Below, one piece after another: positions 17,260-25,930 of a stretch of 64,000 nt of DNA. Origin of the DNA: Caballeronia mineralivorans PML1(12) (GTDB lineage Bacteria; Pseudomonadota; Gammaproteobacteria; Burkholderiales; Burkholderiaceae); NCBI RefSeq assembly GCF_001028175.1, contig NZ_AEJF01000144.1, forward strand, positions 22,814-86,813, in the 5' to 3' direction. The position numbers and the translations under genes are program-made. Under the pieces are notes generated by a model. It was not told where the DNA came from, made no database searches, and saw only the letters and a program-made list of their open reading frames with translations. Each line of letters opens with the position of its first letter. Position 1 is the stretch's first letter.

Positions 17260-18158
17260 AGTGCTACCTCGCGACGCAGCAGTTCCACCAGATAGTGTCC
17301 ATAGCCACTCTTCAGCAACGGCGACGCGAGACGGTGCATGTCCTCGCTGCCGATCCAGCCAAGGCGCCACGCGATCTCTTCAGGGCAGGCGATCTGGAGC
17401 CCCTGGCGCACCTGCATCAGATGAACGAAGTTGGCCGCGTCCAGCAGCGATTCGTGGGTGCCCGTGTCGAGCCATGTGTAGCCGCGGCCCATCAGTTCTA
17501 CCTTGAGATCGCCGCGCTCCAGGTACGCGCGGTTGAGGTCGGTGATCTCCAGTTCGCCACGCGCCGAAGGCCGGATTTCACGTGCCATCGGCACGACGTC
17601 CTGGTCGTAGAAATAGAGACCGGTCACGGCGTAGTGGCTTCGCGGGTGGCGTGGTTTTTCTTCCAGGTCGACTGCATTGCCGTGCTGGTCGAGTGTCACG
17701 ACGCCGTATCGTTCGGGGTCGCGCACGTAGTACCCGAAGATGCTCGCGCCGTCCTTGCGCGCACACGCGCTTTGCAGCAGCCCCGAGAGACCGGTGCCAT
17801 AGAAGATGTTGTCGCCGAGGATCAATGCGGCCGGGCTGTTGCCGAGGAAATGCTCGCCAATCAGAAACGCCTGGGCGAGTCCTTCTGGCCGCGCCTGCAC
17901 CGCGTAAGACAGGTTCAAACCCCAGCTCGATCCGTCGCCAAGCAGGTTCACGAAGGCCTCGCTGTCTTGCGGCGTCGTGATGATCAGGATGTCCCGGATG
18001 CCCGCCAGCATCAGCGTGGTGAGCGGGTAATAGATCATCGGCTTGTCGTACACCGGCATGAGCTGCTTGCTGACGGAGCGTGTCAGCGGATGCAGGCGCG
18101 AGCCGGTGCCGCCGGCCAGGATCAAGCCCTTTCGGGCGACGAGGGTTGAGACTGTCAT
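17256..18158 (-). CDS. rmlA: Glucose-1-phosphate thymidylyltransferase
   Basis: First step of dTDP-L-rhamnose synthesis: glucose-1-phosphate plus dTTP to dTDP-glucose. The 300-residue enzyme has the nucleotidyltransferase signature LAGGTGSRLHPLTRSVSKQL, then MPVYDKPMIYYPL and the metal-site ALILGDNIFYG. Length and motifs are standard for RmlA. It is the first rml gene after wcaJ, separated by about 130 bases, and is coupled to rmlC. Confidence 0.96.
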   Translation of the reverse strand: MTVSTLVARKGLILAGGTGSRLHPLTRSVSKQLMPVYDKPMIYYPLTTLMLAGIRDILIITTPQDSEAFVNLLGDGSSWGLNLSYAVQARPEGLAQAFLIGEHFLGNSPAALILGDNIFYGTGLSGLLQSACARKDGASIFGYYVRDPERYGVVTLDQHGNAVDLEEKPRHPRSHYAVTGLYFYDQDVVPMAREIRPSARGELEITDLNRAYLERGDLKVELMGRGYTWLDTGTHESLLDAANFVHLMQVRQGLQIACPEEIAWRLGWIGSEDMHRLASPLLKSGYGHYLVELLRREVAL

Positions 18159-18292
18159 GTCACTCTCATGCTGGGAGATGTTCTGGGAAAAACGCGCGCT
18201 TGCATGTTGTGGCGTGGCTTGGGCGAGATGAATAAATCAGGCATCCTGTGGAACTTGAAAGGATGTTTTTCTGCTGTTCGCGTGCGACCGCA

Positions 18293-19708
18293 TCAGTACG
18301 CATGCAGTCCCTTGAATCCGCTCACGACTGTCATCAGCACGATCTTCAGGTCGAGGCCAAAGGTCCAGTTCTCGATGTAGTTGAGATCGAGCGCGACGCG
18401 GCCCTGCATCTTGTCGATGGCTTCCGTCTCGCCGCGGTATCCGTTGATCTGCGCCCACCCGGTAATCCCCGGCTTGATCCGGTACCGGCACATATAGCCA
18501 TGCACGAGGTCTTTGTACTGCTCATCGTGCTGCAGTGCGTGAGGACGGGGCCCGACCACGGACATCTCGCCACGCAGGACGTTCAGGAACTGCGGCAATT
18601 CATCCAGGCTGGTGCGGCGCAGGAACGCTCCCACGGTAGTCACACGCGGATCGCGGCGCTTTGCCTGGGTGAGTTTTCCCGGTTCTTCAGCATGCACGAC
18701 CATGGTCCGGAATTTGTAGATCTGGAACTGTGTCCCGTTGACGCCCTTGCGCCATTGCTTAAAAAATACCGGCCCCGGCGACGACAGCTTGACCGCCAGC
18801 GCGATCACCATCATGAGCGGCAGGATGCAGAGGAGCACCAGTGCCGCGAACAGCCGGTCGAAAATTTCCTTAGGCACGAAACGGTGATCCGCGGGCGGCG
18901 AAGCAAGCAGGTTGATGGCGGGCACGCCGATGATTCCGTCGCCGGCGTGATTGAACAGCGCGAAGTCGTGGACATTCGGGATGAAGCGGATGTTCACGAA
19001 CTCGTGCTTGAACTCGCGCAGGATCGCGTGAATCCGCTCCTCTTCCTTGAAGGTCAGGACCAGCCATAACTCGTCGATGGCGCGATGCCGGACGGCTTCG
19101 GCGAGTGCGGCAAGCGAAAGGATGACCGGCAGCCCGCAAGAGAAGGTTGCGGCGTCCGGGTGCTCGTCGAACAGGCAGACGGGCCGCAGGCCGCTAGTCG
19201 GCGAACGCTGCAATTTTTCGATCAGTTGCATGCTGTACGCGCTGGCGCCGACGATGGCGACGGACTTCGCCCCCGCACGCCGCGAATGCGACACGCCGAA
19301 CAGGCGATGCCCGCCCGCCCGGGCGGCGATCAACAGCGCCAGGGAGATCAGGAACCACGCTCCGGCCCATAACCGGGAAATTAAAGACATTTGCTGGACC
19401 GACAACATGAATGCAATGCCGAGCGTGAATACCGTTGTCCATCCCGCTGTCACGCGCATTGCGATCTTGAATAAAGAATCGCGGCGAAATACGCGATAAA
19501 ATCCAAGTGACGGAAATAAACTGGCGACCATTAGGGAATTAAATGCGACGAGAATGACAATAGGCTCGGTCCACGAATGAAAGTCGTCGAAACGCAGCGC
19601 AAAGGCAATAGCCGCGCCAATCAGAATCATGCAGGCGTCTACTGTGCGTGATAAAAAACCAAGCCGGTACGTAACACCGTCCGTTTCGAGAAGTCGGGCC
19701 GAATGCAT
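18293..19708 (-). CDS. wcaJ: Undecaprenyl-phosphate hexose-1-phosphate transferase (initiating enzyme)
   Basis: A 471-residue polyisoprenyl-phosphate hexose-1-phosphotransferase that starts the repeat unit by putting glucose- or galactose-1-phosphate on the lipid carrier. The N-terminal half has about four membrane helices and a nucleotide-binding-like domain (SVAIVGASAYSMQLIEKL). A re-entrant helix (ALVLLCILPLMMVIALAVKL) precedes the catalytic domain with FKQWRKG, FRTM, RRTSLDELPQFLNVL and GPRPHAL. The ATG has ggggaa upstream; a TTG four codons earlier is less likely. It is the first gene of the leftward arm and is probably driven from the adjoining divergent region. Confidence 0.93.
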   Translation of the reverse strand: MHSARLLETDGVTYRLGFLSRTVDACMILIGAAIAFALRFDDFHSWTEPIVILVAFNSLMVASLFPSLGFYRVFRRDSLFKIAMRVTAGWTTVFTLGIAFMLSVQQMSLISRLWAGAWFLISLALLIAARAGGHRLFGVSHSRRAGAKSVAIVGASAYSMQLIEKLQRSPTSGLRPVCLFDEHPDAATFSCGLPVILSLAALAEAVRHRAIDELWLVLTFKEEERIHAILREFKHEFVNIRFIPNVHDFALFNHAGDGIIGVPAINLLASPPADHRFVPKEIFDRLFAALVLLCILPLMMVIALAVKLSSPGPVFFKQWRKGVNGTQFQIYKFRTMVVHAEEPGKLTQAKRRDPRVTTVGAFLRRTSLDELPQFLNVLRGEMSVVGPRPHALQHDEQYKDLVHGYMCRYRIKPGITGWAQINGYRGETEAIDKMQGRVALDLNYIENWTFGLDLKIVLMTVVSGFKGLHAY

Positions 19709-20242
19709 GATATTCCCCAATGAATGTCGATACTGGTCTTCACCCGTGTTTTATTTTCTGGTCGCTATCGTCTAAACACGCCGGATGCTTCTCCAGATAA
19801 GGAAGAGCGGCGCGAATTCCCATATAAAAACATCTGAATAATGTTTCGATGAACAAGCAAGCAATGCCTCTTTTGCGTTGCATCATACATAGGCGAAAAG
19901 CGGACGAAAGCTGTCTGGCGTAAAAGAACACGATGTTGACGGAACGGGTCAATAAATCGAATCAAGGCGTGCAGCTATTGATCAGACTACATTCACACCA
20001 ATTCAATAACGCTTTCCCATTAGCGTCAAAGTCTTGCCGTTTGAAGTCACGGGCAGTCACTGCGATGCAGCAAATGTACTATCCGCCTTGAATTTAGCCA
20101 GCTTCATTAGTTGTGGTTCTCCGTTGTGATTCGTGTCGATTCTCAAGAGCAGATCGCCCATTGCCTCAGGTTGTGCCCGAGGCATCAGGACAGGTCTTGC
20201 GTCTTTTCATGCGGCTAGCGCCGCGCTCCAACGAGGTGGTGT
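19709..20242. other. Divergent intergenic region of the polysaccharide locus
   Basis: About 530 bases between the two outward-reading arms. It is clearly more AT-rich than its neighbours, as expected for a regulatory region, and must hold the promoters for wcaJ leftward and the gfc genes rightward. I see only a weak inverted repeat (acgct and agcgt near 20005-20025) and no JUMPstart element or convincing sigma-54 site. Small leftward frames here begin with TTG, lack a ribosome-binding site and match no family I know. Confidence 0.6.
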
Positions 20243-20494
20243 ATGAAAGCTCTTCCTGTTTTGATGACGGTCGCAGCACTAGCAATGCCTTCGCTGTCGC
20301 ATGCGCAGGGTGAAGAGGGCGCCGCCGCTGCGGTTGCCGCTGCGACTGCCGGTGGTATCAGTACCACCGCGCTCGTGGTGGGCGGAGTCATTGTGACCGC
20401 GGTCGTGGTGGCGGCGGTGTCGGGCGGCGGCGGCAACGGACTGGCCTCGACGGGGACCACCGGTACGACCGGGACCACCGGCACGGTCCGCTAA
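20243..20494 (+). CDS. Small exported Gly/Thr-rich protein, YjbE/GfcA-like
   Basis: An 83-residue protein with a Sec signal peptide (likely cut after LSHA), an Ala-rich stretch, one hydrophobic segment (TALVVGGVIVTAVVVAAVS), a glycine run and a Thr/Gly tail made of a repeated TGT unit. YjbE and GfcA, the first genes of the yjbEFGH and gfcABCDE operons, share this layout. Its job is unknown in any species. The position directly ahead of the gfcB-like gene supports the call more than sequence identity does. Confidence 0.72.
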   Translation: MKALPVLMTVAALAMPSLSHAQGEEGAAAAVAAATAGGISTTALVVGGVIVTAVVVAAVSGGGGNGLASTGTTGTTGTTGTVR

Positions 20495-20497
20495 GTT

Positions 20498-21223
20498 TTG
20501 CGCGCGCTCGAATCCGTGTTCCGTGCCCACTCGCATCATGACGGCCATCGTGGCCGTGCGCCGCACCGCCGGTTTTCACCGGTGCTCGCACGTTGCCTCG
20601 CCTGCGCCGCGATGACCCTGCTGGGCGCTTGCTCGGAACCGATGCGCGCGCTCTCCAACGGCTATTCCTTTTTACGCCAGAACAGCGATTCGCAAATCGA
20701 GCGTACCGTTCCCGCCAAAGGACATCAGTACCTGAAGGTGTCGTTACTGGGACGCTCGGCACTGCTTGTGCTGGGTAACGTCGAGCAGAATGCGGCCGGG
20801 CCGGTCGAGGTGTGGTACTCGGGCGCGGGCGAGGTGTTGCGGATCCAGGGCGGCCGTCTCATCGGCGCGACCGGACTTTCGACCGAGTGGCTGAACGTGC
20901 GTCTGTCGGCTCCTCCGGACTGGCTCTCGATCGAGGAGCCGATGTCCTATGCACGCCGCCGCGACGTGATGCCGGCCTATGACTTCGGCGAGGTGGACGT
21001 CGTTACCGTGACGCCGATCGACATGCCCGTGAATACGCATTACACCGGGCCGAAAGTGCCGGGCTTGCGCTGGTTCGCGGAGCGCACGCGGGGGCGCATC
21101 GCCTTGCGCGATTCCCGTTATGGCGTCGCGCAAAGGGATGGCCATGCGGTAGTCGTGTACGGCGAACAATGTCTCGATGAGCGGCTCTGTCTGAGCTGGC
21201 AGCGTTGGCCGGCCGAAGTCTGA
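20498..21223 (+). CDS. YjbF/GfcB-family outer-membrane lipoprotein
   Basis: A protein of up to 241 residues with a lipobox TLLGAC (Cys at about residue 44) after a hydrophobic stretch. The rest fits YjbF/GfcB proteins, beta-rich lipoproteins needed for secretion of group 4 capsule and Yjb polysaccharide; HQYLKVSLLGRSALLVLGNV is typical. The start is unclear. The TTG shown lies right after the preceding stop, but a later GTG or ATG would give a more normal signal length. The gene is tightly spaced on both sides within the gfc-like operon. Confidence 0.78.
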   Translation: MRALESVFRAHSHHDGHRGRAPHRRFSPVLARCLACAAMTLLGACSEPMRALSNGYSFLRQNSDSQIERTVPAKGHQYLKVSLLGRSALLVLGNVEQNAAGPVEVWYSGAGEVLRIQGGRLIGATGLSTEWLNVRLSAPPDWLSIEEPMSYARRRDVMPAYDFGEVDVVTVTPIDMPVNTHYTGPKVPGLRWFAERTRGRIALRDSRYGVAQRDGHAVVVYGEQCLDERLCLSWQRWPAEV

Positions 21224-21227
21224 CGTT

Positions 21228-24197
21228 ATGGCGACTGCAGTTAAAGACGCGCTCGATCGCGGAAGAAGCTATGCGCTCTATTGCTTGCTGTCGTGCACGC
21301 CGGTGCAGGTCTTGGGAGCACAGGCCGTGACCATCGGAGCACCTGTGCGCCTGGGCGACTGGCTTGCCGGCCAGTTGGGGGCGCCTGCCCAGCGTGAACG
21401 GGACGTCTATGTCACCGGCATCCAGTGGCAGTCGGCGCGCGAGCGTACGTTGCAACAGGGCGCCCGGCAGACGCTGCTCGACCAGATTCGGTATCTGTCT
21501 GGTCCGGCTGCGCCGGCGACGCCGGATCGCGAGGGTTTGAGCGCGCTGATCGCCGCGCACCCGGCGACGGGACGCGTGGTGCTCAAGGAGGCAGATCCGC
21601 GCTGGCTGCAGGCGAATCCCGCAGACGATCCGGTGCTGAATGCGGGCGATGACGTTGTGATTCCCGAGCGGCCGTCGAGTGTTACCGTGATCCACCGAGA
21701 TGGTTCGCTATGCAAAGTAACTCACGTAGCCCAGGCGGAAGCGAGCTACTACATCCGGGCCTGCGATCCGCAAGCAGCGCCTGAGGAGGCGTGGGTCGTG
21801 CAGCCCGACGGTGTCGTGCAGAAAGTGAAGGTCGGGTTGTGGGACCGGATGGCGCAACAGCCGCCCGCACCCGGTGCATGGATCTGGGCGCCGGAAAGAG
21901 GAGCGGGATGGCCTGAGTCATTGTCAGCGCGTCTTGCCAGTTTCTTCGCGACGCAGGGTCCGTCGGGACTCGACGACCAAGGGCACGACGCACCGCTCAA
22001 ACCGTCCGTGCAACAAGGGCAAGAGCAGGAGCGGGATCAGAAGCAGGCGGCCGCATCGGCGCAATTCCATGCCCGAGACTTGCCGGTCACCGCGAGCGAC
22101 TGGGGCACGGTGGGCTTGTTGCAGACACCGACCGCGCGCATGGGCGAGGCGGGCGAAGCGTCGATCGGCATCTCGACTACGTCGCCGTACACGCGGCTGA
22201 ACGTGATGCTGCAGCCGCTCGACTGGCTGGAATTCGGTTTTCGTTATACGGACATCAGTTCGGAGAAGTACGGGCCGGCATCGTTAAGCGGCACGCAGAG
22301 CTACAAGGACAAGAGCATCGACTTCAAGGTCCGGCTGTTGTCCGAGACGGCGACGTTGCCGGCGGTTGCGCTGGGGATGAGGGATATAGGCGGCACGGGG
22401 CTTTTTTCAGGCGAGTACCTGGTAGCGAACAAACGCACCGGCGACTTCGACTGGAGCCTCGGCCTGGGCTGGGGTTATCTGGGCGCGCGCGGCAACATCT
22501 CGAATCCTTTGTCCATCATCAGCGACAAATTCAAGAACCGGCCTGCATCGGATTCGAACGTGGTCAATGCAGGGACGTTTTCCAAGGCGTACTTCCGGGG
22601 GCCGATGTCGCTGTTTGGCGGCGTGCAGTACCAGACGCCCTGGACACCGCTCATCCTGAAGCTCGAGTACGACGGCAACAACTACCAGAACGAACCGCTT
22701 CACCAGCACTTCACGACCCGATCGAGTTTCAACATTGGCGCGGTGTATCGAGTGTCGTCTCACGTCGACGTTAGCGCCGCGCTGGAACGCGGCAACCGGG
22801 CGATGCTGGGCATTACGTTGCATGGAAAGCTAGGTGATATCGCAACGCCGAAGGTCAGCGATCCGGCGCCGCTGCCGGCCTTGATGCCGCCCGTTGTACA
22901 GCCCGTCCTGCAGCCCGTGGCGTCACCTGTCACGCAACAGGCAGCACCCGTCGCAACTGCGATGGACTGGAGCCGGACCACGCAAGACTTGCAGCAACAA
23001 ACGGGCTTCCGGGTGCAGAGCATCTATCGTAATGGCTCGCAGCTCGTGGTCGCTTTCGACGAGACCAACGCGTTTTATCTCGGCGGCAAGATCGACCGCA
23101 TTGCCGCTGTGTTGAATCGCGATGCACCGCCGGAGGTTCGCGTGTTTCGCGTGACCCTGGTGTCGCGGGGGCTGCCCGTGACGGGTTATGCGATCGAGCG
23201 CGATACCTGGGTGCGCAACCATGCGACCCTGCTGGCGCCTATCGATCGCCAGCAGGCAGTGTTCACCATGCCGCCCGCCGCCGCGCCGGACAGCGTGCCG
23301 GGCAAGGACGGGGATACGGACATCTACCGGCAGGCGCCGGAACGCTTCACGTTGTCGGTGGGACCGGCGTATCAGCAGACGCTCGGCGGGCCGAACGCCT
23401 TTGTGCTTTACCAGTTGTCAGTGAACGCGTATGCCGAAGCGCGTCTGCGCCGCGATACATGGCTTGCCGGCGACCTGAATCTCGGCCTCGTCGACAACTA
23501 CGACAAGTTCACCTACACGGCGCCGAGTTCGCTGCCGCGCGTGCGGACTTATCTTCGCGAGTATCTGACGACGTCGCGCTTCACCATGCCGCTGCTGCAA
23601 TTGACGCACGTGGGCGCGCTCGGCCGCGATCAGTACTACAGCGTCTACGGCGGGTATCTGGAGAGCATGTTTGCGGGGGTGGGCGGCGAGTGGCTGTATC
23701 GGCCATGGTCGAGTCCGCTTGCGCTCGGCGTCGATGTGAACCGGGTCCGTCAGCGCGGTTTCCGGCAGGACTTTGCGCTGCGGGATTATTCGGTCACCAC
23801 GGGCAACGTAACGCTCTATTGGGACACCGGCTGGCACGGCGTGCAGGTCGACCTGAGCGTTGGACAGTATCTCGCGAAGGACCGCGGCGCAACGCTCGAT
23901 GTCAGCCGCGTGTTCCGCAACGGTGTGCGCATCGGCGCCTATGCAACCAAGACCAATGTATCGGCCAGCCAGTTCGGCGAAGGGAGTTTCGACAAAGGCA
24001 TCTACGTGACGATTCCATTCGATGCACTGTTCACGCATTCGACGGCGGGTGTCGCGGCCATCCGCTGGTCGCCTCTTACCCGCGACGGCGGCGCCAAGCT
24101 GGCGCGCCAGTTTCCGCTCTACGACCTCACGGACGAGAGCAACCCACGCAACCTGTGGTTTTCACCGCCAACGCCCGCGACCGCTGGTCCGGAATGA
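21228..24197 (+). CDS. GfcC-GfcD (YjbG-YjbH) fusion protein of polysaccharide export
   Basis: One uninterrupted 989-residue frame. Residues 1 to about 245 carry a signal peptide and a GfcC/YjbG-type periplasmic domain (SSVTVIHRDGSLCKV, and WVVQPDGVVQKVKVGLWDR near the end). A charged Gln-rich linker (about 250-280) follows. From about 285 on comes a GfcD/YjbH outer-membrane beta-barrel lipoprotein-like region, opening with SDWGTVGLLQTPTARMGEAG and LQPLDWLEFGFRYTDI. E. coli encodes the two as separate proteins of roughly 245 and 698 residues; their sum fits this length. GfcC and GfcD assist passage of polymer through the outer membrane beside Wza. Confidence 0.85.
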   Translation: MATAVKDALDRGRSYALYCLLSCTPVQVLGAQAVTIGAPVRLGDWLAGQLGAPAQRERDVYVTGIQWQSARERTLQQGARQTLLDQIRYLSGPAAPATPDREGLSALIAAHPATGRVVLKEADPRWLQANPADDPVLNAGDDVVIPERPSSVTVIHRDGSLCKVTHVAQAEASYYIRACDPQAAPEEAWVVQPDGVVQKVKVGLWDRMAQQPPAPGAWIWAPERGAGWPESLSARLASFFATQGPSGLDDQGHDAPLKPSVQQGQEQERDQKQAAASAQFHARDLPVTASDWGTVGLLQTPTARMGEAGEASIGISTTSPYTRLNVMLQPLDWLEFGFRYTDISSEKYGPASLSGTQSYKDKSIDFKVRLLSETATLPAVALGMRDIGGTGLFSGEYLVANKRTGDFDWSLGLGWGYLGARGNISNPLSIISDKFKNRPASDSNVVNAGTFSKAYFRGPMSLFGGVQYQTPWTPLILKLEYDGNNYQNEPLHQHFTTRSSFNIGAVYRVSSHVDVSAALERGNRAMLGITLHGKLGDIATPKVSDPAPLPALMPPVVQPVLQPVASPVTQQAAPVATAMDWSRTTQDLQQQTGFRVQSIYRNGSQLVVAFDETNAFYLGGKIDRIAAVLNRDAPPEVRVFRVTLVSRGLPVTGYAIERDTWVRNHATLLAPIDRQQAVFTMPPAAAPDSVPGKDGDTDIYRQAPERFTLSVGPAYQQTLGGPNAFVLYQLSVNAYAEARLRRDTWLAGDLNLGLVDNYDKFTYTAPSSLPRVRTYLREYLTTSRFTMPLLQLTHVGALGRDQYYSVYGGYLESMFAGVGGEWLYRPWSSPLALGVDVNRVRQRGFRQDFALRDYSVTTGNVTLYWDTGWHGVQVDLSVGQYLAKDRGATLDVSRVFRNGVRIGAYATKTNVSASQFGEGSFDKGIYVTIPFDALFTHSTAGVAAIRWSPLTRDGGAKLARQFPLYDLTDESNPRNLWFSPPTPATAGPE

Positions 24198-24275
24198 ACG
24201 CACGGGGTCCTTGTCGCCGATGCAGGCCCGGCCGACCGGCCGCGTGCATCGGTTGCACCATCCAATCTGTTGACT

Positions 24276-25436
24276 ATGAAAAAAATTGCTGTGTCGTCGA
24301 AACTGATCGCGGTCCTGTCGTCCACCTGCCTGTTACTAGGCGGGTGCATGTTTGCACCCGGCATGAAGTTCGACGCGTCCCGCCCGGTCGATCCGGGCGA
24401 TCCAAACTCCGTGCCGGTCGTGACGCCGATCACCTACGCGCTGATCCAGCGCGACCTGCTGGACCGGCGCGACCGGCTCGCGGCCGATAGCCGCTATGCA
24501 CCGCTCCTCGGCAAACCCAAGCCTTACCGGATCGGCCGTCACGACGTGCTGTCGATCATCGTATGGGACCACCCGGAACTGGTCATGCCGAACCTGACCT
24601 ACGACATCGATCGCACCACTGGCGCCATGCCCGGCAGCGCCGGCATGGCATCGCAGAGCGTGCCGGGGTTTGTCGTCGACGAACATGGGCTGCTGCAGTT
24701 TCCCTACGTCAAGGGCATGCGTGCCGAAGGGCTCAGCGAGCAGGAGCTGCAGCAAGCGGTGACGCGCAAGCTGACCGGCGTGATCGCCGATCCGCAGGTC
24801 ACGGTGCGGGTGGTCGGCTATCGCAGCCAGAAAGCGTACGTCGAGGGTGAAGTCCGCACGCCTGGCGTGAAGCCGATCACCGACGTGCCCGCCACGCTTG
24901 CCGAGATGCTGAACCAGGCGGACGGTATCGTGCCGACCGGCGACCCGTCGCGGATTCAGTTGACGCGCGGCGCGGCGACCTATGACATCGACCTGGCCGA
25001 GATGCGCGCGAAAGGCCTGAGCCCGACCGCCATCGCGATCCAGAACGACGACGTGATCCGCGTGCCGCCGCTGCTCGAACACAACGTGGTCGTGATGGGC
25101 GAAGTAGGCAAGCCGAGTCCCGTGCCGTTTCGAAGCGACGGCCACCTCTCGTTGAGCGACGCCCTGGGCGACGCTGGCGGCGTGAGTCAGGTCACCGCCG
25201 ACGCAAGCGAGATCTACGTGATCCGGCGTCGAGTGGATGGCGCGCTGCCGGTTGTGTACCACCTCGACAGCAAGTCGCCTTCGGCTATGTCGCTCGCGAG
25301 CAGTTTCCAGCTTCGGAGCGACGACGTGGTGTATGTCGACGCACCGGGTGTGATCCGCTGGGATCGCTTCATCACGCCGCTTGTGGGCAGCACCACGGGG
25401 GCCTATTACCTGCAACGTACCGCACGAGGCAACTGA
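24276..25436 (+). CDS. wza: Wza/GfcE-type polysaccharide export lipoprotein
   Basis: A 386-residue outer-membrane export channel subunit. The signal peptide ends in the lipobox LLLGGC. A Poly_export domain follows (YRIGRHDVLSIIVWDHPEL), then two SLBB-type domains (KAYVEGEVRTPGVKPITDV and VVVMGEVGKPSPVPF), and a C-terminal helix region (WDRFITPLVGSTTGAYY) that in Wza forms the outer-membrane pore. The ATG is preferred to a TTG two codons upstream. Together with Wzb and Wzc it makes the classic export and control trio. Confidence 0.94.
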   Translation: MKKIAVSSKLIAVLSSTCLLLGGCMFAPGMKFDASRPVDPGDPNSVPVVTPITYALIQRDLLDRRDRLAADSRYAPLLGKPKPYRIGRHDVLSIIVWDHPELVMPNLTYDIDRTTGAMPGSAGMASQSVPGFVVDEHGLLQFPYVKGMRAEGLSEQELQQAVTRKLTGVIADPQVTVRVVGYRSQKAYVEGEVRTPGVKPITDVPATLAEMLNQADGIVPTGDPSRIQLTRGAATYDIDLAEMRAKGLSPTAIAIQNDDVIRVPPLLEHNVVVMGEVGKPSPVPFRSDGHLSLSDALGDAGGVSQVTADASEIYVIRRRVDGALPVVYHLDSKSPSAMSLASSFQLRSDDVVYVDAPGVIRWDRFITPLVGSTTGAYYLQRTARGN

Positions 25437-25439
25437 CGC

Positions 25440-25877
25440 ATGATCCGTTCGATCCTGACCGTTTGCATTGGCAACATCTGCCGCAGTCCGATGGCCGCGG
25501 GACTACTGCGCACGCGCCTGCCCGAGTACCAGGTGCTCTCGGCGGGCCTGGGGGCGCTCTCGGGCAAGCCGGCGGACCCGCTTGGCCGCCAGTTGATGCT
25601 CGAGCGCGGCATCGACATTGCAGCGCACCGGGCGATCCAGCTCAGCGCGTCGCATTGTTCCGGCGTCGACATGATCCTTGTCATGGAAGCGGACCAGAAG
25701 CGCGTGATCGAGGAAACCTACCGGGCGACGCGCGGCAAGGTGTTTCGTCTCGGCGAGTTTCAGGATCGCGACATCTTCGATCCCTACGGCGGTAATCGCG
25801 TGGACTTCGAGCAATGCCTGGCGTTGATCGAAGTGGGCGTCGACGAATGGGCGCAACGCATCGCCCTCACGGCCTGA
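25440..25877 (+). CDS. wzb: Low-molecular-weight protein-tyrosine phosphatase
   Basis: A 145-residue cytosolic phosphatase that removes phosphate from the tyrosine tail of Wzc. The P-loop CX5R is clear: Cys9 to Arg15 in TVCIGNICRSPMAAG. The general-acid aspartate lies in DIFDPYGG. It begins three bases after the wza stop and precedes wzc, the standard wza-wzb-wzc order. Confidence 0.95.
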   Translation: MIRSILTVCIGNICRSPMAAGLLRTRLPEYQVLSAGLGALSGKPADPLGRQLMLERGIDIAAHRAIQLSASHCSGVDMILVMEADQKRVIEETYRATRGKVFRLGEFQDRDIFDPYGGNRVDFEQCLALIEVGVDEWAQRIALTA

Positions 25878-25930
25878 CTGATGCAGGCACTTTTTCTTTG
25901 CTGGCGCATTGCTTACCTTGGCGCAATTGA

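Noticed and set aside
19740..19952. 70-residue leftward frame upstream of wcaJ
   Set aside because: It begins with TTG, has no ribosome-binding site and no recognisable family; more likely part of the regulatory region.
20443..20491. Short tandem repeat coding for TGT units as a possible phase-variable tract
   Set aside because: The repeat unit is nine bases and imperfect, so changes in copy number would keep the frame; it fits the Thr/Gly-rich tail of GfcA-type proteins.
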